Below are positions 18,343-24,567 of a stretch of 24,567 nt of DNA, piece after piece. The notes under the pieces were generated by a model. It was not told where the DNA came from. It ran no database searches and worked only from the letters and a program-made list of their open reading frames with translations. Every line of letters starts with the position of its first letter. The first letter of the stretch is position 1. The position numbers and the translations under genes are program-made. The stretch covers positions 1-24,567 of the forward strand of contig JBMOHS010000040.1 in the NCBI GenBank assembly GCA_049317725.1, read 5' to 3'. Source of the stretch: CAIOZW01 sp049317725. Lineage in GTDB: Bacteria; Acidobacteriota; Blastocatellia; RBC074.

Positions 18343-20039
18343 AGATTTCATTGGAAAAGATCGTCAAGAAGCTCCCCAGTGGAAAGGGTCCCGGGACGGC
18401 GACAACTTCAGGGGGGAGAATCAGAAGAGGTTGGCGAATCGGGCTGGCCCTCCTGAGCGCCGGCCTGCTGCTGCTCTCCTTTCCCAGTCTCGATCGGCCG
18501 GAAGCGGCGTGGGTAGCCCTGGCACCGCTCTTGCTTGCAGTCGGTGGAGGCGAGGAGACGGCCTCCCCTCGGTGGGCATTCGGGTTGGGATGGCTGACGG
18601 GAATCATCTGGATCTTCTTCGCCGAAAATTGGATCGCCCATTCGATGATCGTCTATGGGCAGTTCGTGACCGTCCTCGCCTACGGGGTCGCCCTGCTCTT
18701 CGCCGCCATCCTGGCGATCTTTCCGGGGCTCTTCGCGCTGGCGATGAGAGAGCTGGTTCGGAGTTTTGGCTGGATGGCGTTTGGTGCGGCACCGATCGTG
18801 TGGGTGGCGGGGGAATGGCTGCGCCAGGCGATCACGGGAGTCACCTGGAACGCGATTGGAATCTCCCAGGTCGGCCAGTACCGCGTCGCACGACTGGCGC
18901 AGTATGGGGGCGTCTACCTGGTCAGCGCTGAAGTGGTTGCGCTCTCCGCCATCCTGGTCTTGGTCATTCGGCTTCGGCAACGGTCGGCGGGACGGGTCGC
19001 GGTCTTGCTGGGACTGGCGGCGACGTTGCTCTACTTCCTGCCTTCGACAGCCCAGCCTGTCGAAGGAGAGACCGGAGCCGTCGTCAGGGTGGGAGGGATC
19101 CAGCCCAACCTGCCGCCGGATGGCACAACGCACCCGGAGCGGTTGGGAGAGGATCTTGAGAACCATCTGCGTCTCACCCGGGAGACGGTGGCGGCACGCC
19201 GCGAGGGAGGGGGAGGGCTGGACCTGATGGTCTGGGCAGAGTCCCCGTTGAGCCTCTTTCACGATACAGATCCGGTGCTGCGGGAGCTGCTCGCCGCCCT
19301 CGCTAAGGAGACCGGGGCCTACCTGATCATCAATGGAGTAGGTCGGGAGGGAGAGGCCTTCTTCAACAGTCTCCATCTGATCGACCCGCGGCCAACCCAA
19401 GCCTTGGAGTCCCCTCGTCGCTACGACAAGATGCGACTGGTTCCGTTCGGGGAGTATGTCCCGTTTCGTGCCATCCTGGGCCGGTTCGTCCCGGCCATCA
19501 CAGGGGACTTCCAGCCGGGTGAGGAAGCGGTCGTGCACCTGCTCAGGCTGGAGACCGAACGCACGGCGACGATTACGGACGAGGCGGGGGAGATCACCCC
19601 CAAGATCGAACGAACCACCAACTTTGTGCGGGTCGGGGGATTCATCTGTTACGAAGCGGCCTACCCCGATTTGGTGCGGCAGTTTGTACGAAACGGGGCG
19701 ACCCTGCTGGTCAACATCTCGAATGATGCCTGGTTTGGAGAGACGGCAGGACCTCGCCAACATCTCGCTCACGCCCGAATGCGGGCGATCGAGACGGATC
19801 GGGATCTGATTCGGGTGACCAACTCCGGCATCAGCGCTCTCCTCACCGCCGATGGGCGTGTGGTCGATCCGCTCCCTTCCTTTATTACCGGCACACAGAT
19901 CTGGGAGGCACAGGCCCGACGCAGTCAAACCATCTACGTGCGCCACGGGGATTGGTTTGCAATCAGTTCGACACTGCTGACGTTTGCCCTGCTCGGCGGT
20001 TCGATCTGGCGAAGATCCCGGCGGGCTCCGTTACCTTGA
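18339..20039 (+). CDS. lnt: Apolipoprotein N-acyltransferase
   Basis: A 566-residue inner-membrane enzyme that adds the third acyl chain to lipoproteins in diderm bacteria. About six to seven N-terminal helices (33-240) are followed by a periplasmic nitrilase domain with the full triad: Glu301 (VWAESPLS), Lys364 (YDKMRLVPFGEYVP) and Cys437 (GGFICYEAAYPDLV); NISNDAWFG is also typical. A C-terminal helix closes the protein. Between FQPGEEAVVHLLRLE and the Cys strand there is an extra stretch of about 25-30 residues (around 404-430) that I do not recall from standard Lnt. The start is TTG at 18339, overlapping the SPOR stop (TTGA); only a weak GAGAG precedes it, so coupling is likely. Confidence 0.95.
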   Translation: MKISLEKIVKKLPSGKGPGTATTSGGRIRRGWRIGLALLSAGLLLLSFPSLDRPEAAWVALAPLLLAVGGGEETASPRWAFGLGWLTGIIWIFFAENWIAHSMIVYGQFVTVLAYGVALLFAAILAIFPGLFALAMRELVRSFGWMAFGAAPIVWVAGEWLRQAITGVTWNAIGISQVGQYRVARLAQYGGVYLVSAEVVALSAILVLVIRLRQRSAGRVAVLLGLAATLLYFLPSTAQPVEGETGAVVRVGGIQPNLPPDGTTHPERLGEDLENHLRLTRETVAARREGGGGLDLMVWAESPLSLFHDTDPVLRELLAALAKETGAYLIINGVGREGEAFFNSLHLIDPRPTQALESPRRYDKMRLVPFGEYVPFRAILGRFVPAITGDFQPGEEAVVHLLRLETERTATITDEAGEITPKIERTTNFVRVGGFICYEAAYPDLVRQFVRNGATLLVNISNDAWFGETAGPRQHLAHARMRAIETDRDLIRVTNSGISALLTADGRVVDPLPSFITGTQIWEAQARRSQTIYVRHGDWFAISSTLLTFALLGGSIWRRSRRAPLP

Positions 20040-20069
20040 TCGAACGAAAATCAAGGAGAGGTGAGGAAG

Positions 20070-20726
20070 ATGAGAAAATTGCCTGGGCTCTACGCGATCA
20101 CTGACCGATCGATGTCGAACCTCTCCCATCCGGAGATCGTCGAGCGGCTCCTCGCTGGCGGTGCCCGTTGGATTCAGATCCGGGACAAAGCGGCGACGGC
20201 GAGGGAGCTCTTCGATGCAGTGCGGGCGAGCCTGCCCTTGACCCGGGCGGTCGGAGCGACGCTGATCGTCAACGACCGGGTCGACGTCGCGCTGACGACC
20301 GATGCCGACGGGGTCCACCTGGGGCAAGAAGACCTCTCCGTCGAAGAGGCGAGGGAGATTCTCGGTCCGGAGAAGATCATCGGCATCTCGACCCATTCCC
20401 TGGCGCAGTTCGAGGCAGCGCTCACGACCTCGGCTGACTACTTGGCGCTCGGCCCGATCTACCCCACCGACAGCAAAGAGAACCCGGACCCCGCCGTCGG
20501 ACTGGAGCTGCTCCGGGAAGTCCGCACGCAGACCGATCGGCCGTTGGTGGCGATCGGTGGGATCGGCCGGTCGCGAATCCCCGACGTTCTGGCGGCTGGC
20601 GCGGATAGCGTCGCCGTCATCTCCGCGCTCTATCCTTGGCCCGAAGGGTTCGATTTGGCGAGCCCACCGGAGATTACCCGGAGCGTGCGCGAACTGCTCG
20701 AACTCTTTCCGGAATCTCTCCGATGA
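20070..20726 (+). CDS. thiE: Thiamine-phosphate synthase
   Basis: A 218-residue TIM-barrel enzyme that joins HMP pyrophosphate and thiazole phosphate to thiamine phosphate. Key blocks are present: LYAITDR, IQIRDKAA (pyrophosphate-binding Arg/Lys), LIVNDRVDVALTTDADGVHL, GQEDLSVEEAREILG, GISTHSLAQ, DYLALGPIYPTDSKEN and VAIGGIG. Its length is standard for the single-domain form. The ATG at 20070 is preferred over the GTG at 20061 because GAGGTGAGG sits at normal distance from the ATG. No TPP riboswitch is seen in the 30-base gap after lnt. Its stop overlaps the next start as ATGA. Confidence 0.95.
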   Translation: MRKLPGLYAITDRSMSNLSHPEIVERLLAGGARWIQIRDKAATARELFDAVRASLPLTRAVGATLIVNDRVDVALTTDADGVHLGQEDLSVEEAREILGPEKIIGISTHSLAQFEAALTTSADYLALGPIYPTDSKENPDPAVGLELLREVRTQTDRPLVAIGGIGRSRIPDVLAAGADSVAVISALYPWPEGFDLASPPEITRSVRELLELFPESLR

Positions 20727-22168
20727 ACAAGGCAGCGCCTTTGGTGCCCTCCATTCTCAATGAGTTGCGCTCGATCGTCGGGGAGACGCACGTCTCGACC
20801 ATCCCGGAGGTGGTCGAGCGCCACTCGCAGGACGCGCTGCGGCAGGTCTTCTGCGCTGCGGGCGTGATCTTCCCGCGGACGGCCGAGGAGATCGCCGCCA
20901 TCCTCAAGCTGGCCAATCGGGAACGGATCCCCGTCACCGTCCGCGGAGGGGGTACGGGCTACACCGGAGGCGCGGTGCCAGTCCACGGGGGAATCGTGCT
21001 GGCAACAAGCCGGATGAATCAGATCCTCGAGATTCACCCCGGGGACTTGGTGGCCGTCGTCGAGCCGGGTGTGACAAATTTTGCCCTGCAGCAAGCGGTC
21101 GAAGCGGTCGGGCTCTTCTACCCACCGGATCCTTCCAGTTGGCGGGAGTCCTACCTCGGCGGAAACATCGCCGTCAATGCCGGGGGACCACGATGTGTCA
21201 AGTACGGTAACACCAAGCAATTTGTGCTCGGGCTCGACTTTGTCACCCCGACGGGTGAGATCGTCGTCGCCGGGACCCGGACACCGAAGAACGCCACGGG
21301 GCTTCACCTGGAGAGCTTGCTCATCGGGAGTGAAGGCTTGCTCGGGATCATCACCCGTTGCACACTGCGGCTTCTCCCCAAACCGGAAACGCGACAGACG
21401 TTTCTCGCCATCTTCGACACGGCGGAGGCGGCGTGTCAGTGCGTCGCGGACTTTTCTGGAGCGGGCATTGTTCCCGTCGCGCTGGAGCTGCTGGACCGGA
21501 CCTCGATCCGCGCAATCGAAGAGTATGACCCTTCCGGACTCCCCCGAGAGGCGGGAGCGCTGTTGATCATCGAAGTCGACGGCCTGCGGGAAGCGGTCGC
21601 GCGGGAAGCCCAGATCGTCGAGCAGCTCTGCCGTCGGCACGCGGCCCTGCGATTGAGCGTGGCGGCCAACGAAGAGGAGTCGTCCCGGCTGTGGGAAGTG
21701 CGGCGCAAGATGTCGCCGGCGGTCGCCCGCACCGGCGTCATCAAGCTCAATCACGACGCAGTCGTCCCCCGTTCCCGCATTCCAGAGATGCTGCGGTTCC
21801 TGGAAGGACTGCAAGCGCGGACTGGTTTCCTCATTCCCACCTTTGGCCACGCCGGGGACGGCAACCTGCATATCAATGTCATGCTGCCTGATGCTGCTGA
21901 AGAGACGCGGCGGCGGGGAGTTGAGGCGGTGCGAGAGATCTTTGCGAAGGCGGTCGCGCTGGGGGGAACCCTCTCTGGAGAGCACGGAGTGGGCTATGCC
22001 AAGGCGCCGTACCTGCCACTGGCGCTCAGTCCGGCGGCGATCGCGCTGATGCGGCAGATCAAGCAGACGTTCGACCCGCTCGGCATCCTCAATCCAGGGA
22101 AGATCTTCGAGCCGATCCTACCGGCACACGAGGTCGGCTTCATCGAGGCGAGCCAGCGGTGCTGCTAG
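20723..22168 (+). CDS. glcD: FAD-linked oxidase, GlcD / D-lactate dehydrogenase family
   Basis: A 481-residue flavoprotein of the VAO/PCMH family that oxidises 2-hydroxy acids such as glycolate or D-lactate. The FAD-binding half has GVIFPRTAEEIAAILKLAN, VRGGGTGYTGGAVPVHGG (about 80-97) and YLGGNIAVNAGGPRCVKYGN. The C-terminal cap has FGHAGDGNLHINVM and SGEHGVGYAKAPYL, whose histidines are conserved in GlcD. No separate GlcE or GlcF subunit is encoded nearby, so this may be a stand-alone enzyme or its partners lie elsewhere. The ATG at 20723 overlaps the ThiE stop (ATGA). The last 51 bases overlap the convergent CBS gene. Exact substrate is uncertain. Confidence 0.9.
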   Translation: MNKAAPLVPSILNELRSIVGETHVSTIPEVVERHSQDALRQVFCAAGVIFPRTAEEIAAILKLANRERIPVTVRGGGTGYTGGAVPVHGGIVLATSRMNQILEIHPGDLVAVVEPGVTNFALQQAVEAVGLFYPPDPSSWRESYLGGNIAVNAGGPRCVKYGNTKQFVLGLDFVTPTGEIVVAGTRTPKNATGLHLESLLIGSEGLLGIITRCTLRLLPKPETRQTFLAIFDTAEAACQCVADFSGAGIVPVALELLDRTSIRAIEEYDPSGLPREAGALLIIEVDGLREAVAREAQIVEQLCRRHAALRLSVAANEEESSRLWEVRRKMSPAVARTGVIKLNHDAVVPRSRIPEMLRFLEGLQARTGFLIPTFGHAGDGNLHINVMLPDAAEETRRRGVEAVREIFAKAVALGGTLSGEHGVGYAKAPYLPLALSPAAIALMRQIKQTFDPLGILNPGKIFEPILPAHEVGFIEASQRCC

Positions 22169-22561
22169 CTCCTGAGGGACCCCGCCCGTGGCCACCACCG
22201 CGAGGATGTCGAGCGTCGTCAGGATTCCGCGAATCGTCTCCCCCTCCACCACCACTACCCGATGAATCCGATGCTCGACCATTCGCTGGCAAAGGCTCGC
22301 CAGGGGCTCGCCTGGAGGAACGGTGACCGGGACCCGGCTCATCACTTGGCAGACCCGATCGGGCGACCAAGCTCCAATCCAGTGCGTCCTCCGAATCAGA
22401 TCCGATTGGGAGAGGATCCCTGTCAGCCTTCCCTCCCCATCGACGACAGGAAGACCCGTGATGCGGTGCACATCGAGGAGCCGAGCCGCCTCTTCCAGCA
22501 AGGTCTGCTCGGTCACCGTGACAACGGATTGCGTCATGATGTCAGCCGCAACGATCTCCAT
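22118..22561 (-). CDS. CBS-pair (Bateman module) protein
   Basis: A stand-alone pair of CBS domains, 147 residues: first AADIMTQSVVTVTEQTLLEE ... GLPVVDGEGRLTGILSQSDL, second QVMSRVPVTVPPGEPLASLC ... IHRVVVVEGETIRGILTTLD. Such modules bind adenine nucleotides and regulate partners. The ATG at 22561 gives a normal N-terminus but has no clear ribosome site; an in-frame TTG at 22615 would lie 7 bases after the protease stop and add 18 residues, so coupled re-initiation there is possible. CBS domains are fused to M50 site-2 proteases in several families, so the adjacent protease is a likely partner. The C-terminal 17 codons overlap glcD on the other strand. Confidence 0.85.
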   Translation of the reverse strand: MEIVAADIMTQSVVTVTEQTLLEEAARLLDVHRITGLPVVDGEGRLTGILSQSDLIRRTHWIGAWSPDRVCQVMSRVPVTVPPGEPLASLCQRMVEHRIHRVVVVEGETIRGILTTLDILAVVATGGVPQELAAPLARLDEADLVCR

Positions 22562-22622
22562 GCGTCGATGATTCAGAACGGTCTCCCTTCGATCCTTGAC
22601 GTTGGGGACTGCCAATGAGGGG

Positions 22623-23660
22623 TCAGAAGCGGATCGGCATCGGCATGAAACAGAGAAGAAAGACGATCAACCCAACGAGGGCGACGATGACCCGTTCCCG
22701 ACCCAATGAAGAGAGGGGATCCAGAACGGGCGGATGGCCAACCCGCAGAAGGAAGGTCAGAATCAACGCCCAGACCAGCCAATTCCAGGCTCCACGATAG
22801 ATCGAGTAGACCGTCAGCGCCAGCACGGCAAGATAGCATAAACGGCCTACCCAGCGATGGCCCACTGGGCCAAAGACGGCGTAGGTGACGTGTCCCCCGT
22901 CGAGCTGTCCGACGGGGAGCAGGTTGAGACTGGTGACGAGCGCCCCGACCCAGGCGGCCCACATGACGGGGTTGAGCATGACCTCTGGCAGCCCGTATGC
23001 CCACTCAAAGAGGCGGAAGAGCAGTGGACTCTCAAAATAGATCGCGCCCTCGCCCAACGATTCGAGCACGGCCGGCTCGGCAATGTGATGTGCAATCCAG
23101 GCAGCCGGGATCAGAAAGACGAAGCCGGCCAATGGGCCAGCGATCCCGATATCGAAGAGTGCGCGACGCGTCGGAATCGGTGATTGAATCCGGATGAAGG
23201 CACCGAAGGTGCCCACCGGCGGGAATGGGACTGGCAGAAAGTAGGGCCAAGTCGCCGCCACTCCATACCATCGACAAGCGAGAAAATGGCCCATCTCGTG
23301 GGCAGTCAAGATGGTCAACAGAGAGAAAGAGAAGAGGAAGCCACGCGCCAGGGAGCTCTCCAACGGCTGGTTGGGGTCATAAAACCAGAGGGTTCCAACG
23401 CCTGTAGTCGTGATCACCGTCAAGACAAAGAGGGTCAGATGAAGAAGAGGCCGCCGCGGAGTGGGGCGTTCGACCGGCCTTCCCGTCCAGACGGAAGGCG
23501 CACTCCCGACGAACGAATCCGGGCCCAGAGGGGGTGATGGGCCAACCGGCACAGAGTCGACTGATGGGCCTTCCTCCCCTGCCTCCCGCACCGGGCCATC
23601 CCCGGGTAGAGTGTCAGAGCTGGTCTCGGATGGGATTGGCCTTGGGTCCAGTGAAGACAT
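22623..23660 (-). CDS. Site-2 protease family, M50 intramembrane metalloprotease (EGY/S2P-like)
   Basis: A 345-residue polytopic metalloprotease that should cut substrates within the membrane. A Pro/Ser-rich cytoplasmic-type stretch (1-70) precedes about six to seven helices. The zinc site is TAHEMGH (His121, Glu122, His125) and the third ligand lies in NLLPVGQLDGGH (Asp254). LPVPFPPVGTFGAFIRIQSP and RALFDIGIAGPLAGF match the EGY-like branch common in bacteria and plastids, which lacks a PDZ domain. I chose the ATG at 23660, 10 bases after the zinc-ribbon gene; an ATG at 23714 overlaps that gene. The ribosome site (GGCGGA) is modest. It likely forms an operon with the zinc-ribbon and CBS genes. 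Substrate unknown. Confidence 0.92.
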   Translation of the reverse strand: MSSLDPRPIPSETSSDTLPGDGPVREAGEEGPSVDSVPVGPSPPLGPDSFVGSAPSVWTGRPVERPTPRRPLLHLTLFVLTVITTTGVGTLWFYDPNQPLESSLARGFLFSFSLLTILTAHEMGHFLACRWYGVAATWPYFLPVPFPPVGTFGAFIRIQSPIPTRRALFDIGIAGPLAGFVFLIPAAWIAHHIAEPAVLESLGEGAIYFESPLLFRLFEWAYGLPEVMLNPVMWAAWVGALVTSLNLLPVGQLDGGHVTYAVFGPVGHRWVGRLCYLAVLALTVYSIYRGAWNWLVWALILTFLLRVGHPPVLDPLSSLGRERVIVALVGLIVFLLCFMPMPIRF

Positions 23661-23670
23661 CCAGTTCCGC

Positions 23671-23970
23671 CTATTTTTTTCGAAAGAGATCGTCGAAGGC
23701 CTGACGGGCATCATCTGGCCGCTTGGTTGGACGATGGCCCCGGTCGTTCAAGGGAACGTCCCGATTGGGCTGAAAGAAGTCGCAAAAATTGGCGCGGTCC
23801 TTCTCTCGCACATAGTCTGCCTGGGTCTCCGTGCATTGACGGCTCTTTCCTGGATCGAAAAAGCGGCAATTCCGACAGCAGTGCAGGTCGCGTCGACAAT
23901 GGGGACACTCGTCGGTGCGGGCAATCTTCCCGAGCAGCAACACTTCCCGTCCACAGTGATGACAGATCAC
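23671..23970 (-). CDS. Cysteine-rich zinc-ribbon protein, function unknown
   Basis: A conserved-looking small protein with nine cysteines: CHHC (3-6), CPHC (22-25), CCRNC (31-35), Cys46 and Cys63 counted from the GTG at 23970. The text MICHHCGREV ... DLHCCRNCRFFDP ... EKDRANFCDFF resembles a widespread bacterial hypothetical family with a double-zinc-ribbon pattern; no activity is known to me. I prefer the GTG at 23970, just after AGGGCAGGGAG, because it places CxxCG at the very N-terminus as in relatives. A TTG at 24030 would add 20 basic residues but has no ribosome site. The basic, Arg/Lys-rich C-terminus (RGHRPTKRPDDARQAF) could be disordered. It ends 10 bases before the M50 protease gene. 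Confidence 0.75.
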   Translation of the reverse strand: MICHHCGREVLLLGKIARTDECPHCRRDLHCCRNCRFFDPGKSRQCTETQADYVREKDRANFCDFFQPNRDVPLNDRGHRPTKRPDDARQAFDDLFRKK

Positions 23971-24304
23971 GATCTCCCTGCCCTTGGAAAGAGGCTTCTT
24001 TCGCTTCGTTTTCGCGGGAAAAAGCCACAACAGACCACAAGATTGGGTTCCCCTTGACGAGACCCAAGTGATGGGTCAGCATCAGGCAGGTCGCCGGGTT
24101 GCTTTGGCTGGGTCGGCATTGATCCAGCCAGTGGGTCGTATGCTATCACAGCCGGCAAATCGACAACAAGGACGCGACTCCTCGTGCCCAAGGCCACCCG
24201 TCCACCCCTCCACCCCTTCACCCCTCCACCCCTCCACCCCTCCACCCCTTCAGGAATGAATGTTGGAAGTCGATCTGGCTGAGGCGACGCAAGGGAGAAT
24301 CTTC
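23971..24304. other. Divergent intergenic region with octamer array
   Basis: This gap separates the leftward zinc-ribbon operon from the rightward partial gene. Besides the repeat array at 24193-24252 it holds a weak minus-strand promoter candidate: TTGTTG (24169-24164), 18 bases, TAGCAT (24145-24140). I see no RNA gene here, and the open frames crossing the array look like repeat artefacts. Confidence 0.45.
24193..24252. repeat. Octanucleotide tandem repeat (TCCACCCC), about 7 copies
   Basis: Six units from 24201 to 24248 read TCCACCCC, TCCACCCC, TTCACCCC, TCCACCCC, TCCACCCC, TCCACCCC. They are flanked by one degenerate copy (24193-24200) and a partial copy (24249-24252). The minus strand carries six or more GGGG runs with TGGA or TGAA between them, a strong G-quadruplex pattern. 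It ends only 8 bases before the earliest possible start of the next gene. Confidence 0.95.
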
Positions 24305-24567
24305 ATGGCAAACGAGAGGGAAGAGAAACGGGCCGGCAGGGTCGAGTCACTGGAGGAGGCGATCGAGGCGCGGTATGAGTTGGAGCGGGCGATGTTGGGG
24401 GAGGAGGAGTGGGAGATCACCGTCGACGGGGAGCCGCGTGGAAGGATCGATCGGCAAGGGATGGAGTGGGGGGTCGCCTGGGGGAAGCTGCTCTTCCAAT
24501 GGTGGAGGGAGGAGGAGACACAGCAGGTCCGAGTGATCTGGTATCGCCTTGAGCCCGGGTGGATCCG
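24305..24567 (+). CDS. Hypothetical protein, N-terminal part only
   Basis: An open frame runs off the window end after 87 codons. The protein starts MANEREEKRAGRVESLEEAI, is very rich in Glu and Arg, then has a Trp-rich part (EWGVAWGKLLFQWWREEE, VIWYRLEPGWI). I do not recognise the family. AAGGGAG lies 7 bases before the ATG at 24305; an in-frame ATG at 24260 would add 15 residues and begins just after the octamer array. No signal peptide or membrane helix is visible in the part seen. Confidence 0.6.
   Translation, partial: MANEREEKRAGRVESLEEAIEARYELERAMLGEEEWEITVDGEPRGRIDRQGMEWGVAWGKLLFQWWREEETQQVRVIWYRLEPGWI

Noticed and set aside
20040..20069. Possible TPP riboswitch before thiE
   Set aside because: The gap is only 30 bases and thiE is inside an operon; no THI-box core is present.
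23967..24245. Open frame on the minus strand starting in the octamer array (MEGWRGGGVKGW...)
   Set aside because: Its N-terminus is only translated repeat, it overlaps the zinc-ribbon gene in another frame, and it has no ribosome site.

Overview
The window is about 24.6 kb of GC-rich, densely coding bacterial chromosome. It holds 18 complete protein genes and two that run off the ends. I see no rRNA, tRNA, CRISPR array, prophage, transposase or attachment site. An apolipoprotein N-acyltransferase (Lnt) and a Tat-type secreted oxidoreductase point to a diderm organism. The Ser/Thr kinase fused to a TolB-like region and TPRs, the phytanoyl-CoA dioxygenase and the MauG-type di-heme peroxidase are common in Acidobacteriota-like heterotrophs. 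That placement is only an inference; no phylogenetic marker is present.

Left part (1-6152). A minus-strand carbon-use group holds NAD-type malic enzyme, a DUF485 membrane protein and the acetate symporter ActP (cut by the window start). Diverging from it on the plus strand are a PhyH-type 2-oxoglutarate oxygenase, an ACAD10/11-like phosphotransferase and, coupled by an ATGA overlap, a small one-helix membrane protein with a 'GWA' beta-sandwich domain.

Centre (6153-14950). After a 348-bp gap comes a plus-strand run: a soluble kinase-TolB-TPR protein, the Mg2+ transporter MgtE starting 4 bases later, and a di-heme cytochrome c peroxidase. It meets a minus-strand set head-on: a DMT exporter, ornithine carbamoyltransferase and the lipid II flippase MurJ. 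argF has a well-formed promoter whose -35 box lies inside the end of the upstream exporter gene.

Right part (14955-24567). Minus strand: a Gfo/Idh oxidoreductase with a Tat signal and an M19 dipeptidase. A divergent control region with direct repeats then separates the dipeptidase from a tight plus-strand operon: SPOR protein, Lnt, ThiE and a GlcD-type FAD oxidase, joined by TTGA and ATGA overlaps. This operon collides with a minus-strand group of zinc-ribbon protein, site-2-type M50 protease and CBS-pair protein; the last two coding regions overlap tail to tail. A partial hypothetical gene ends the window.

The most unusual features are two C-rich short tandem repeat arrays, one with a 7-bp unit that encodes the C-terminus of malic enzyme and one with an 8-bp unit between divergent genes. 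Both give strong G-quadruplex patterns on the minus strand. I did not find a clear undescribed multi-gene system; most genes belong to known families.
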